Of a stretch of DNA of 64,000 bases, positions 1-8,096 are shown one piece after another. Positions within the stretch are counted from its first letter, which is position 1. Each line of letters opens with the position of its first letter. Source of the DNA: Fibrobacter sp. (GTDB lineage: Bacteria; Fibrobacterota; Fibrobacteria; Fibrobacterales; Fibrobacteraceae); contig NZ_JAFWOM010000067.1 in assembly GCF_017545445.1 (NCBI RefSeq), positions 1 to 64,000 on the forward strand, in the 5' to 3' direction. The position numbers were made by a program, and so were the translations under genes. Below the pieces are notes generated by a model that was given only the letters and a program-made list of their open reading frames with translations, was not told the DNA's origin and did not search any database.

Positions 1-299
1 CTTCGAGGCTTGACTGCTGCGATTATCTAATACGAACGCAAGCGTTCGTGCTTGATAACCTTGCACGTCATTGCGCAAGCGCATGACTCAGCGGAAATCA
101 AATGCGAGTCCACAAGTGGCCTCTCGCTTGATTTCCTTGCACGTCATTCTGAGGCGAGGATCGCCGAAGAATCCAGTTAAATCTTGAAATTGCAATAAAG
201 AACCTTCACTGGATCCTTCGCATCTATCGCCACTCTGGATGACGAAAAGAACAATAGCAAACAACCATTGACCAACGACCATTGACTAATGACTACCGA
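1..299. repeat. Repeat-rich intergenic stretch at the left edge
   Basis: No gene is visible. An inverted repeat ACGAACGC/GCGTTCGT lies at 32-49. A longer one, GGAAATCAA (92-100) against TTGATTTCC (128-136), is extended inward by GCGAG/CTCTCGC. The word CCTTGCACGTCATT occurs twice (59-72, 135-148). A unit of the GGATCCTTCG...GGATGAC type follows at 205-243. From about 266 the DNA becomes a degenerate short repeat built on TGACTAATGACTACC, running up to the stop codon of the exonuclease gene. Confidence 0.6.
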
Positions 300-866
300 C
301 TACTGACTAACCGCCAGCTTCTTTGCAACGGACAAATTCACTACGTATTTCAATACGCCGGCCTCGCCCACTTTTTCAATCGCCAAGCGCAAAATTCCGG
401 CAGCGGCCATCGTATCGTCTAAGGCCCGGTGGTGATTAAAATCCGGCAGCCCCAACGATTCCGTGAGTTTATGCAAACTATAGCTCGGTTGCCCCGGAAA
501 CACGCGCCGCGAAAGTTTTACCGTACAAAGCCTCGGCGGATTGAACTTGATGCAACAACGTTTCAGTTCCGAAGTCATGAACTTGCAATCGAACTGCACA
601 TTGTGCGCCACGAAAATGCGGTCTTCCAAAAGATGAGCCACATGTTCAGCAATCGCCCCGAACTGCGGCTTTCCATTGACCATCTCGTCGGTAATCCCCG
701 TCAACTCCCGCACAAACGGCGTAATCGGCTGCCCCGGATCCACTAGCGAGTGATACGTTCCAACAACTTCGGGACCGTCCATCAGGACAATCCCTACTTC
801 CATAATTCGATTATCTTCTTTATGACCGCCGGTCGTTTCTAGATCGACTACCGCAAATTTTAACAA
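300..866 (-). CDS. DEDDh 3'-5' exonuclease (DNA polymerase III epsilon-like)
   Basis: A 188-residue protein with the RNase T/DnaQ exonuclease fold. Seen: ExoI motif DLETTG near residue 8, an ExoII-type FVAHNVQFD segment near 86 and an ExoIII-type HHRALDDT near 146, giving the D-E-D-D set with the catalytic His. Proteins of this size act as stand-alone proofreading or repair nucleases on single-stranded DNA ends. It could be the replicative epsilon subunit, but no polymerase-binding tail is obvious. The start is TTG: no ATG fits, and an AGG that overlaps the stop of the upstream gene gives a ribosome site 8 nt away. It follows the secreted-protein gene by only 6 nt, so the two are probably cotranscribed. 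Confidence 0.85.
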   Translation of the reverse strand: MLKFAVVDLETTGGHKEDNRIMEVGIVLMDGPEVVGTYHSLVDPGQPITPFVRELTGITDEMVNGKPQFGAIAEHVAHLLEDRIFVAHNVQFDCKFMTSELKRCCIKFNPPRLCTVKLSRRVFPGQPSYSLHKLTESLGLPDFNHHRALDDTMAAAGILRLAIEKVGEAGVLKYVVNLSVAKKLAVSQ

Positions 867-872
867 TGCACG

Positions 873-1460
873 TTACCTAACAGGAATGTCGATATCGAGC
901 GTTTCCAATCCGTCGCGAGCCTGCACACGGGCAAGCAAGACTTTGGATTTCGGGCGACCATAGACCGGTACGACGAGCAAATTGGAGACTCCGCTGAGTT
1001 CGCTGGGAACAGCCTCGGTATCATAAGCCGTTTTCGTAAAGATAGGATTTTTGCCGCCATCGTACAAGGAATACGTCAACTTGCGGGGCATTCCCTTCTT
1101 AATTTGAGAAGTCTTGACCTGGAAATAAATGTAGCCACCCTTCGGGACCTTTCTCAAGCTGTCCTTGATTTCTTCTTCGGTCGCAAATTCGGCTTCCATC
1201 GCAAGCCGCACATTATGGCGAATCCTCTCCGGATTTTCGTACTCGACCATCACGTTGAATTTGGCATCTTCGGGAATGGCGCTTTCGCGGATATCCCGAA
1301 TTTTAGAATTATTCTGGTAGTATTCCCAGCGACCATTATCGTGCAAAATGACAGTCGCCCCGTTCGAAGCGGTCGCCATGATATCGTCAGCGAAGGAATT
1401 CACTGTACAGAAAAAGACAAGAGCTGCCAAAGCCCTTATAATTTTGCTCATTCCACCCAT
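873..1460 (-). CDS. Secreted protein of unknown function
   Basis: A 195-residue protein with a clear Sec signal peptide (IIRALAALVFFCTVNSFA, cleavage near residue 21). The first mature segment, about ATASNGATVILHDNGRWEY, resembles small periplasmic proteins with a 'G..V.L..dG.W.y' strand pattern (DUF3157-like). The rest is mixed alpha/beta with no motif I can assign. The start was chosen because GGAG lies 5 nt upstream of the ATG at 1460; the ATG at 1451 is an alternative that also keeps the signal peptide. Role unknown; location most likely periplasm. Confidence 0.6.
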   Translation of the reverse strand: MGGMSKIIRALAALVFFCTVNSFADDIMATASNGATVILHDNGRWEYYQNNSKIRDIRESAIPEDAKFNVMVEYENPERIRHNVRLAMEAEFATEEEIKDSLRKVPKGGYIYFQVKTSQIKKGMPRKLTYSLYDGGKNPIFTKTAYDTEAVPSELSGVSNLLVVPVYGRPKSKVLLARVQARDGLETLDIDIPVR

Positions 1461-1588
1461 AAATACTCCATTTTTTTGAGAACATCCCGACATCGAACCA
1501 AATATACATTCAAAAAAGCCTTTTGTGTGAAAACGTAATTTTTAAAACATTTTTAAAATTTTACATTTGTGATGTCTTACACACCATT

Positions 1589-2599
1589 ATGTCTGGAATA
1601 ATTCGATTTGCACCAAGTCCCACAGGCTACCTCCACGAAGGCCACTTGCTTTCGGCTCTTTACGTATGGGCTGCTGCTAAGAAATGGGATTTAAAGGTCC
1701 ACTTGCGAATCGAAGACCACGACCAAAGCCGTGCACGCCCCGCCTACATTGCAGGCATCCGCGAAGATTTAGCGTGGCTCGGGTTCCGCTACGATTCCGA
1801 AAGCATCCAAAGCGCTCGAAACTCCATTTACGAGGCGGCCCTCCACAAGCTCGAAGCAAAATCGCTCGTCTATCCGTGCTATTGCAGCCGCAAACAGCTC
1901 CAAGAAGAAAACCCCAAGAGCGAAACCGGCGAAATCGTGTATCAGGGGAAGTGTTTTTATAGACGAGAGATGTGGTTCGACAAAAGGTCACTGTGGTTCG
2001 ACAGGCTCACCAACCTTATGCCGAAGTGCACCAACCTAGATAAAAGGCCAGAGATGAGGGAAAAAAATAAGGACACTGCCTGTGCTGAGCATTGTCGAAG
2101 CAAGCCTGCCGAAGTGAACCAAATGGAGCCGCACAACTTGCGATTCATCGTTCCTAACCGTTTTATCGACTGGCACGACTTGCGACTGGGCGATTTCCAC
2201 GAGAATCCGAAACTCCAGTGTGGCGACTTCCCGATTCGCGACCGCGAAAACCAATGGACGTATCAATTCGCCGTCTGCGTCGATGACATCGACGAAAACA
2301 TCACGCATATCGTCCGAGGCGAGGATATCCGCAATTCCACAGCCCGACAAATTGCGTTAATGCAAGCTCTTGGGCGCACAAAACTTCCAATTTACTTACA
2401 TCATCCTTTAATTTTTGACACAAACAATAAAAAACTTTCGAAACGCGAACTCGCCCACAGTTTAAGGCAAGACAAAGAGGCAGGCATCACCCCCGAAATG
2501 CTTTTCGGACGCGTCCTCCACAAGGCACTCCACACCGAAAAAAATGCCCCGATTTCACTTAATGATGCGATTTACATCACTATGCAAAGTCTCCCTTAA
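1589..2599 (+). CDS. gluQ: Glutamyl-Q tRNA(Asp) synthetase-like protein with a repeat-derived insertion
   Basis: A 336-residue class I aminoacyl-tRNA synthetase catalytic domain without an anticodon-binding domain, as in GluQ-RS, which glutamylates queuosine of tRNA(Asp). Seen: RFAPSPTGYLHEGHL with the HIGH-type motif HEGH (16-19), IEDHDQSR near 41, YPCYCSR near 95, THIVRGED, and the KMSKS-type KLSKR at 282-286. Between GEIVYQGKC and EPHNLRFIVPN there is an insertion of about 55-60 residues (roughly 124-180) whose DNA is intergenic-type palindromic repeat, kept open in frame. A truncated glutamyl-tRNA synthetase is a less likely reading. The start at 1589 immediately precedes the conserved N-terminus; no clear Shine-Dalgarno is seen. 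Confidence 0.82.
   Translation: MSGIIRFAPSPTGYLHEGHLLSALYVWAAAKKWDLKVHLRIEDHDQSRARPAYIAGIREDLAWLGFRYDSESIQSARNSIYEAALHKLEAKSLVYPCYCSRKQLQEENPKSETGEIVYQGKCFYRREMWFDKRSLWFDRLTNLMPKCTNLDKRPEMREKNKDTACAEHCRSKPAEVNQMEPHNLRFIVPNRFIDWHDLRLGDFHENPKLQCGDFPIRDRENQWTYQFAVCVDDIDENITHIVRGEDIRNSTARQIALMQALGRTKLPIYLHHPLIFDTNNKKLSKRELAHSLRQDKEAGITPEMLFGRVLHKALHTEKNAPISLNDAIYITMQSLP
1956..2130 (+). repeat. Palindromic repeat insertion inside the gluQ-like gene
   Basis: It begins with the low-complexity word AGACGAGAGA, also seen between genes near 57200. Bases 1972-2037 are identical, in inverted orientation, to intergenic 55740-55805. The unit carries the core TTCGACAGGCTCACCAACC with complementary GGTT/AACC arms. 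A second unit, TGCT-GAGCATTGTCGA-AGCA, is at 2086-2103. The insert length keeps the reading frame open. Confidence 0.85.
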
Positions 2600-2632
2600 C
2601 CAAGAAACCCCAAAAAATTTTATATTCGTGGC

Positions 2633-5600
2633 ATGGCATCAACTTCAATGTCTGCGACAATAGAAAAGATTCGCGAAGAAGCAACAGTGTTTGAGAGTAG
2701 GGACCTTCTGCTCTGTTTTTCGCAAAAGAACAAATTTCAATCTCCGTTACTTATTGATTACGGTGACCAGTTTTACGAGACTTGGCTAAAAGAAATTAAG
2801 CCGCGAACACTCGCGTCCTTTTTTCCCATTTCTTCAAAATACGACGAAGAACACCAAAAGGCCGATTTGGAAAATTTCCGCAAAATTCTCCAATCCAAAA
2901 GGGACGACTTCTGCACCCAAGATTTGTACATGGTGACAGGTTTCGTCAAATGGGGCGAAAAGACTCTCGCACCGGCGTTACTCATTCCATTAGATTACAA
3001 TTTCGAACATGATACCGTTGCGATATCTTCACGATTCCCCATCGAGAATATCGCCCTCCAGTCGCAAGACCAGAATACCAAATTTCCGGTCGCATCCGAC
3101 TTCATCAAAAATGACATTTTTGATATTAAAAAGTTTTTTGACACGCTCGAAAAAAAGATTGCCTCAAAGACTGATTGGAAATTCACGCGCAATGGTTGCT
3201 GCATCATGTTCTACAGCACCAACAAGCTGCTCCTCAAAAGGAACTTGTCCAACGAAAGCTGGGCAACCGCCAAAGTCGCGAACAACACATTTTTCAACGC
3301 CACCATCGGAAACGATGGATTCTTGCCACAGCCGTCTCTTTTTGAAGAAACGACTTACGACCACGTCTTTAATCCGGCGAACCACTACTTCCCTTATACA
3401 ACCGATTCGCAGACGAACAAGGCGGCCATAGACGCCCTCAACGAGCAAGCGACCGCCTACGCCATACAGACGCTCCCCGGTTCTGACAAATCGAAGCTCG
3501 CCGTAAACATCGTTGCTGACCTGGTCCAGCAAAAGAAGAAAGTCTGCGTCATAAGCCGCAGAGCCATTACAAAACTGAATTTCGAAACCGCTTGGAAACC
3601 ACCGTTCCGTTCGTTCCAAAGTCCTGAACGCGATACGCTCCAAAAGGTATTGAACGAAACTCGTGCAAATTTTGTCGCCTACAACGACTTGGTGAACTAT
3701 CCCATCAAGCCAAGCGGAGCAAAACTCACAGAACTGCTTGACGAAGTTTCCAAAATCAAACCGATAAAGACAAAGTTTTCTAGCGAAATTTTCAAGAACA
3801 TCGACAAGGTTCCTTATTCAAAATACAAGTCCATGCTTGCCAGTCTCAAGCAGATGACGCAGCTGTTCTTTGAACAAAACGGAATCGAAGTTTATGACTC
3901 GTTCTACGATATTAAAATGCCCGCGTTTTCGCAAGACCGCAAGAGTTCGGTCGGCGAAGACTTGGAGCATGCCAAGGAACTGATTGAAAAGATAAAGCCA
4001 TTCTTGGAATGTACCAAGAAATCAAACCTCTATCCCTGCGGATTGAAGCTTGCCGACCTTCCAGATTTAATCAATCTTTTCAAGAAAAGTTTCGAAAACG
4101 ATTTGCCTGGATTTGAAGACTGGAACCTCCATTCCAACGGCTGGGTTGCCTATCAAGACGACTTGATGGACTTGCCCAATGCGGGTGCTCGCTGGTCGAA
4201 CTACCGCCGCAGGGGTTCCGACGTCTATACGGATAACGCCATAGACGAAAATGTTTTCGACGCACGAAACGAATTTGTAGATAGCCTGAGTTCTACACTC
4301 CGAAGTCTCTCGGACCATTACCGCCGGCCCAAGCGATTCTTGCTCACCGTTTTCAAAAATCCCAAGAGCATAATCTCCGACGAAATGTTGGTCGAAAAAA
4401 TCGATGCGCTCATTGAACTGCAAGATTGCAAGCACAAGTACAAGGATTCCTCAGTCCTTGCCATGCGCCTGTTCGGTAAAGACTGGAAATTTGAAAAGAC
4501 GGATTGGAAAGAACTTTCAGAAAAAATCCATTCCTTCTACTCGTTCCGTGCAAGGAACAAGAATAGCGAGGACTTCGATCATCTGATCCACGTCCTTGAG
4601 CAATGGCACCTCTTCAGGCCATTCGTAGATGAACTGGACGACCTGCTGTCGAACATTGAATTTTTGCAAAAATGCTTACAAACAATAAGCAAGTCTCTGA
4701 ACTTGGAAGAATCCATCGACAACGATAACGTAGATATTTGGATTGAAAAAATCGAGTCTTGGTCAAGCCATTGGGACGAGCAAGACGTTTACTTGCAACT
4801 TTGCGAGCACATGGACAACATCTCTGATTCGCCGTGTGAAAATCTTGCAAATTTCGTAAGAGATTCCAAGAACGCAAACATGGATATAGCCATGGCTTTT
4901 GCCCGGACCTGGACCAGCAGCCAGATGCATGCAGTGGCCGCAAAATGCCCTGGGGTGTTCACGACAACATCTAAAAACAGAAAGCAGAAGAGTGCCCAAT
5001 ACAGAGCACTGCTAGACCAGTTCTCCAATGCCAATTTCCGTGAAGCTCATGCGCTCGTCGAAAAGCACCCGCAACTGCTTCAAAGCGTTACTTTGCCACA
5101 AACATTCGAACAAGATTTCGGTTCCTTTGACGTGGCTCTGTTCTTAGATGCTGACTGCACGACCATCGCCGAAGCCATGCCAGGAATCAACAATTCCAAA
5201 AAGGCCATTCTATTTGGCAACCCTTGTTCGCCATCGTTAGAAAAGCTCCCGATAGATGCCTGCGATACTGAATTATCCCAGCAGTCCATCTTCTTTAAGG
5301 ACAACATGCTTTCGGCATCGATCCGCAAAGGAATTCCGACTAGAGTTATCGGTTACACGTCGCAATACGCGGATCCGGTTCTTTTTGATTTTGCGAACAA
5401 GAACATTTACAACAACGAAATTGTGCAATTTTCAAATTCAACCTTACCCACAAGCAAGTTGCACACCATTAAAGTTGTTCGTAATACAATTTCTGCCATT
5501 GCAGAACACGCGCTGTTGCACGCAGCACGGAATTCTAGCCAGACGCTAGGCATCGTGACATTCAATCAAGCGCACTGTGAAGAAATTGAAGCGGAACTTC

Positions 5601-6733
5601 AAAAGGCTTTAGAAAAGTATCCAGCACAAGCAAAGTTCTTCACACAAGGTAATTTACAGAACAAGTTCTACATTAAGACAATTGAGCGTGCTGTTGATTT
5701 GTATCGCGACGTCATTTTCGTCTGCCCTGATATCGAGAGTGCCACAGCCACAACAGGAAGTCGCAAGCTTTCGATTTGCACCACCCTTGCAAAGCAAAAG
5801 CTCAGTTTGTTCATGACCAACGAAGATTCAGACAAACTCGCGAATTCCAAACCAGGCTTATTCCAGGAATGGGTGAATCAGCTCAATTCAAAATCGTTAC
5901 CAGAAGAAAAGTTCGATGAAAACATCATCGAATCGGCTCTTAGCGAACAAATTAAAGATGTATTTAAAGCAGAAGGTATTCCGTTCAAAGAGAGTATAGC
6001 GCAAGGCGGCATTCCAATTGGCCCAATCGTCAGTGATGCCTACAATTCCAAACGTTTCCTCGCTGTCATTGAAACCGATTCATGCAATGGACTTTATAAG
6101 GAATCCGTTGAAGACCGAGAATACCTGCGTCCGACCACACTTACAAAATTCGGGTGGAACATCTTCTACATTTGGCTTCCGCAATGGAATATATCCCATG
6201 CCGATGAAAAGGAAAACCTCATCACGACTATCGCGATTGAGCAAAGCGTTGCACCGCCACAGCAAGACAACGAAGAAAAAAGCGAAGATGCGGACGCACA
6301 AACTCAGTCTGCAAGTATCGAGCCTTATGTTGTAGAACATCCGCCTATCGAAGGGACTGCCGACGACTTGCCCATTTTGGAACTTTCGGCAAGTCAACTC
6401 ATCCAGCAGTTGAAGTTCTATGTCGATCACGAAAGCCCTATCCACTGCGAACTCTTGTTGCAAAGGATTCTGGACCTGCACCATATCGAACGTGTCGGTC
6501 CAAAGATGAATTCTGTCTTGACCGAGACCATCAAGCAAGCCTTGCACGAGAAGCAGTTTATCAAGACTGGGCAATTCTTCTACTCGCTTTCGAACAAGGA
6601 AGTAAAGATTCGCGACCGATCCAAGAGGCCCGACAACGAACGCAAGTTGGCTTACGTGTCCCCAGAAGAACGCGCACTGTACAAATCCTCATTCGACGAA
6701 AGCAGCATCAAGCAATCGTTGGGAGTGGTGTAG
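2633..6733 (+). CDS. DUF4011/DUF3320-family helicase-like protein with degenerate catalytic motifs
   Basis: A 1366-residue protein with the full architecture of large DUF4011 - SF1 helicase (AAA_11/AAA_12) - Vsr-like nuclease - DUF3320 proteins. Seen: DUF4011-like N-terminus (about 20-140, including LYMVTGFVKWGE); P-loop region near 283 reading LPGSDKSKL where the family has GPPGTGKSQT; motif II FDVALFLDADC near 834-842 for FDxxxFDEAS; YTSQYADP for HYRSRHE; ERAVDLYRD (1018-1026) for ENVQGDERD; TTLAK (1050-1054) for TRAR; a nuclease-like segment ending FGWNIFYIWLPQW; and a DUF3320-like C-terminus (SPIHCELLLQRIL). The fold is kept throughout while the ATPase, arginine and nuclease residues are changed, so I infer a pseudoenzyme. 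Start at 2633; a TATATT box lies 6 nt upstream. The C-terminal half has a Glu/Asp/Gln-rich linker near residue 1215-1240. Confidence 0.75.
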   Translation: MASTSMSATIEKIREEATVFESRDLLLCFSQKNKFQSPLLIDYGDQFYETWLKEIKPRTLASFFPISSKYDEEHQKADLENFRKILQSKRDDFCTQDLYMVTGFVKWGEKTLAPALLIPLDYNFEHDTVAISSRFPIENIALQSQDQNTKFPVASDFIKNDIFDIKKFFDTLEKKIASKTDWKFTRNGCCIMFYSTNKLLLKRNLSNESWATAKVANNTFFNATIGNDGFLPQPSLFEETTYDHVFNPANHYFPYTTDSQTNKAAIDALNEQATAYAIQTLPGSDKSKLAVNIVADLVQQKKKVCVISRRAITKLNFETAWKPPFRSFQSPERDTLQKVLNETRANFVAYNDLVNYPIKPSGAKLTELLDEVSKIKPIKTKFSSEIFKNIDKVPYSKYKSMLASLKQMTQLFFEQNGIEVYDSFYDIKMPAFSQDRKSSVGEDLEHAKELIEKIKPFLECTKKSNLYPCGLKLADLPDLINLFKKSFENDLPGFEDWNLHSNGWVAYQDDLMDLPNAGARWSNYRRRGSDVYTDNAIDENVFDARNEFVDSLSSTLRSLSDHYRRPKRFLLTVFKNPKSIISDEMLVEKIDALIELQDCKHKYKDSSVLAMRLFGKDWKFEKTDWKELSEKIHSFYSFRARNKNSEDFDHLIHVLEQWHLFRPFVDELDDLLSNIEFLQKCLQTISKSLNLEESIDNDNVDIWIEKIESWSSHWDEQDVYLQLCEHMDNISDSPCENLANFVRDSKNANMDIAMAFARTWTSSQMHAVAAKCPGVFTTTSKNRKQKSAQYRALLDQFSNANFREAHALVEKHPQLLQSVTLPQTFEQDFGSFDVALFLDADCTTIAEAMPGINNSKKAILFGNPCSPSLEKLPIDACDTELSQQSIFFKDNMLSASIRKGIPTRVIGYTSQYADPVLFDFANKNIYNNEIVQFSNSTLPTSKLHTIKVVRNTISAIAEHALLHAARNSSQTLGIVTFNQAHCEEIEAELQKALEKYPAQAKFFTQGNLQNKFYIKTIERAVDLYRDVIFVCPDIESATATTGSRKLSICTTLAKQKLSLFMTNEDSDKLANSKPGLFQEWVNQLNSKSLPEEKFDENIIESALSEQIKDVFKAEGIPFKESIAQGGIPIGPIVSDAYNSKRFLAVIETDSCNGLYKESVEDREYLRPTTLTKFGWNIFYIWLPQWNISHADEKENLITTIAIEQSVAPPQQDNEEKSEDADAQTQSASIEPYVVEHPPIEGTADDLPILELSASQLIQQLKFYVDHESPIHCELLLQRILDLHHIERVGPKMNSVLTETIKQALHEKQFIKTGQFFYSLSNKEVKIRDRSKRPDNERKLAYVSPEERALYKSSFDESSIKQSLGVV

Positions 6734-6913
6734 TCGTTAGACGATAGACTATAGACTATAGACGAAAGGTCAAAGCAAACTGTCATCCCGGCCTCTGTGC
6801 CGGGATCAGTTGTTTATGGAAAAACACAGGCCCCGGCCCTTCGGCATGGTTCGGCAGGCTCACCAACCGAGCTCAGGGACCTTAATCCGGGGTGACATCA
6901 CTTCAGAAAATTG
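6734..6913. repeat. Composite intergenic repeat, copy 1
   Basis: It starts with a short-period run (AGACGATAGACTATAGACTA) at 6739-6770. Then comes a palindrome TCCCGGCctctgtGCCGGGA and a block GGCCCCGGCCCTTCGGC...CCGGGGTGACATC. Bases 6774-6814 and 6829-6905 recur exactly at 7321-7361 and 7376-7452, both offset by 547 nt. The GGTTCGGCAGGCTCACCAACC core inside it is the same family as the unit in the gluQ-like gene. Confidence 0.9.
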
Positions 6914-7264
6914 TCATGCCAGACCCTGTTCCGGCATCGGCTGTTTAGCACATTCAATCATTTCTTTTGTAACACCAATCTGTGCGGACAAATCAATCCA
7001 TTCCGCATTTTTGCTATTCACAAGGTTAAACTTCCATAGACGTTTATAACGTTTGAGTTGTTTTTCTCTTTTAATTGCATCCTCAACATTCGTGAATGTT
7101 TCAAAATACACAAGCTTATTCACATTGTATTCGCTCGTAAAACCTTTCACATAGTGCGTTTTATGCTCTATCATTCGACGAATCAAATCATTTGTCACAC
7201 CGACATAAAACGTTAGGTTGTTGCTTGTCGTTAAAAGATATACGTAATAATTATGTTGCCTCAT
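6914..7264 (-). CDS. GIY-YIG nuclease (UvrC-like endonuclease superfamily)
   Basis: A 116-residue single-domain GIY-YIG protein of the YhbQ/URI type. Seen: YYVYLL and FYVGVT (the two motif halves), NDLIRRMIEHK with the conserved Arg and His, YFETFTNVEDAIKREKQLKRYKR with the metal-binding Glu. The start at 7264 (MRQHNYYVYLL) places the GIY motif at residue 6, as usual. The last nine residues, KQPMPEQGLA including the final Lys, are encoded by the flanking palindromic repeat (an ATGCCGGAACAGGGTCTGGC unit), so the native C-terminus may have been replaced. The gene sits between two exact copies of a composite repeat, which makes a role in repeat mobility conceivable but unproven. Confidence 0.85.
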   Translation of the reverse strand: MRQHNYYVYLLTTSNNLTFYVGVTNDLIRRMIEHKTHYVKGFTSEYNVNKLVYFETFTNVEDAIKREKQLKRYKRLWKFNLVNSKNAEWIDLSAQIGVTKEMIECAKQPMPEQGLA

Positions 7265-7461
7265 AAAAACAACGTACAAAAAAACAGGCCCCGGAACGGA
7301 GTCCGGGGTGACATCACTTCAGCAAACTGTCATCCCGGCCTCTGTGCCGGGATCAGTTGTTACCGATAGAAAGCTGGCCCCGGCCCTTCGGCATGGTTCG
7401 GCAGGCTCACCAACCGAGCTCAGGGACCTTAATCCGGGGTGACATCACTTCAAAATATACA
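7265..7461. repeat. Composite intergenic repeat, copy 2
   Basis: It contains a half unit GGCCCCGGAACGGAGTCCGG...GTGACATCACTTCAG (7284-7321) followed by the second copy of the composite element (7321-7361 and 7376-7452) that also lies on the other side of the GIY-YIG gene in the same orientation. Confidence 0.9.
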
Positions 7462-7492
7462 ACAAAGAGTAGGCGAATTGCCTACTCTTTGT
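7462..7492. terminator. Hairpin terminator downstream of the SPOR gene
   Basis: A perfect 13-bp stem ACAAAGAGTAGGC / GCCTACTCTTTGT with a 5-nt loop. T-rich sequence follows on both strands (GTTTTTA on plus, TGTATATTTT on minus), so it could act in both directions. The SPOR gene, which ends at 7510 on the minus strand, is the nearest user. Confidence 0.75.
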
Positions 7493-7509
7493 TTTTATGA
7501 TAAAAGCGA

Positions 7510-7911
7510 TTATCGAATTTTTACGACGAAAGCGTTGATGTTGTACGCAGAAAGTTCACGTGCTTTGTCTTCGGCAACTTTGCGCTTATTCCATCCACCG
7601 CCGCGAAGCTTATAGAACGGCGTATCGAAGACCACCTGAATGGTATAACCGGTACTCGCAGTAAGCTGCGCCTTACGTCTCTGGGCGGCATCAAAATCGC
7701 CGACAGCTTCGAACTGGAGCATGTAGAACCCATCAGACTTGTCATTCTTGCCCGAAACCTTAGCAGGAATAGCAGAATTGCTTGTCGTATCGCGGAGCGA
7801 TGCACTAAGCGAGGGCTTGTACTCATTACCGCGGAAAAGAGAATCTAAATCAGTTGGCGATCCGGCCCAAGCCAATGCGCACAACGAAGCTGCAATTAAA
7901 ATCTTACGCAT
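7510..7911 (-). CDS. Secreted SPOR-domain-like protein
   Basis: A 133-residue protein with a signal peptide (MRKILIAASLCALAWAG). Residues about 62-133 resemble a SPOR (sporulation-related, peptidoglycan-binding) repeat: GFYMLQFEAVGDFDAAQRRKA, a VVFDTPFYKLRGG strand and a final AYNINAFVVKIR. SPOR domains bind denuded glycan strands at division sites. The linker between signal peptide and domain is Ser/Thr-rich. It stands alone between hairpins; the fibro-slime gene downstream of its promoter side is also on the minus strand but is separated by its own terminator. Confidence 0.65.
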   Translation of the reverse strand: MRKILIAASLCALAWAGSPTDLDSLFRGNEYKPSLSASLRDTTSNSAIPAKVSGKNDKSDGFYMLQFEAVGDFDAAQRRKAQLTASTGYTIQVVFDTPFYKLRGGGWNKRKVAEDKARELSAYNINAFVVKIR

Positions 7912-8048
7912 GTAGCAAAATATAGAAAAACATAGAGAATAGAGCAGTACATTCCTGCATCCAAAACAGTCTCTAGCCGGAATGAAATCTGTGAGGGGAT
8001 CTTCACTGGATCCTTCGCAGGGCTCAGGATGACACGCTGTAATACAAA
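7912..8048. repeat. Intergenic repeat unit
   Basis: It holds a GGATCTTCACTGGATCCTTCGCAGGGCTCAGGATGACAC unit at about 7997-8035. This is the third repeat family of the window, also seen in variant form near 205, 16500, 54275 and 55820. Confidence 0.5.
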
Positions 8049-8070
8049 AAGCCTCCCCAAAGGGAGGCTT
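8049..8070 (-). terminator. Rho-independent terminator of the fibro-slime gene
   Basis: AAGCCTCCC / GGGAGGCTT stem with a CAAA loop, followed on the minus strand by TTTTT, 27 nt past the stop codon of the fibro-slime gene. Confidence 0.9.
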
Positions 8071-8096
8071 CTTGAAATTCTAAGAAAGATGACTAA

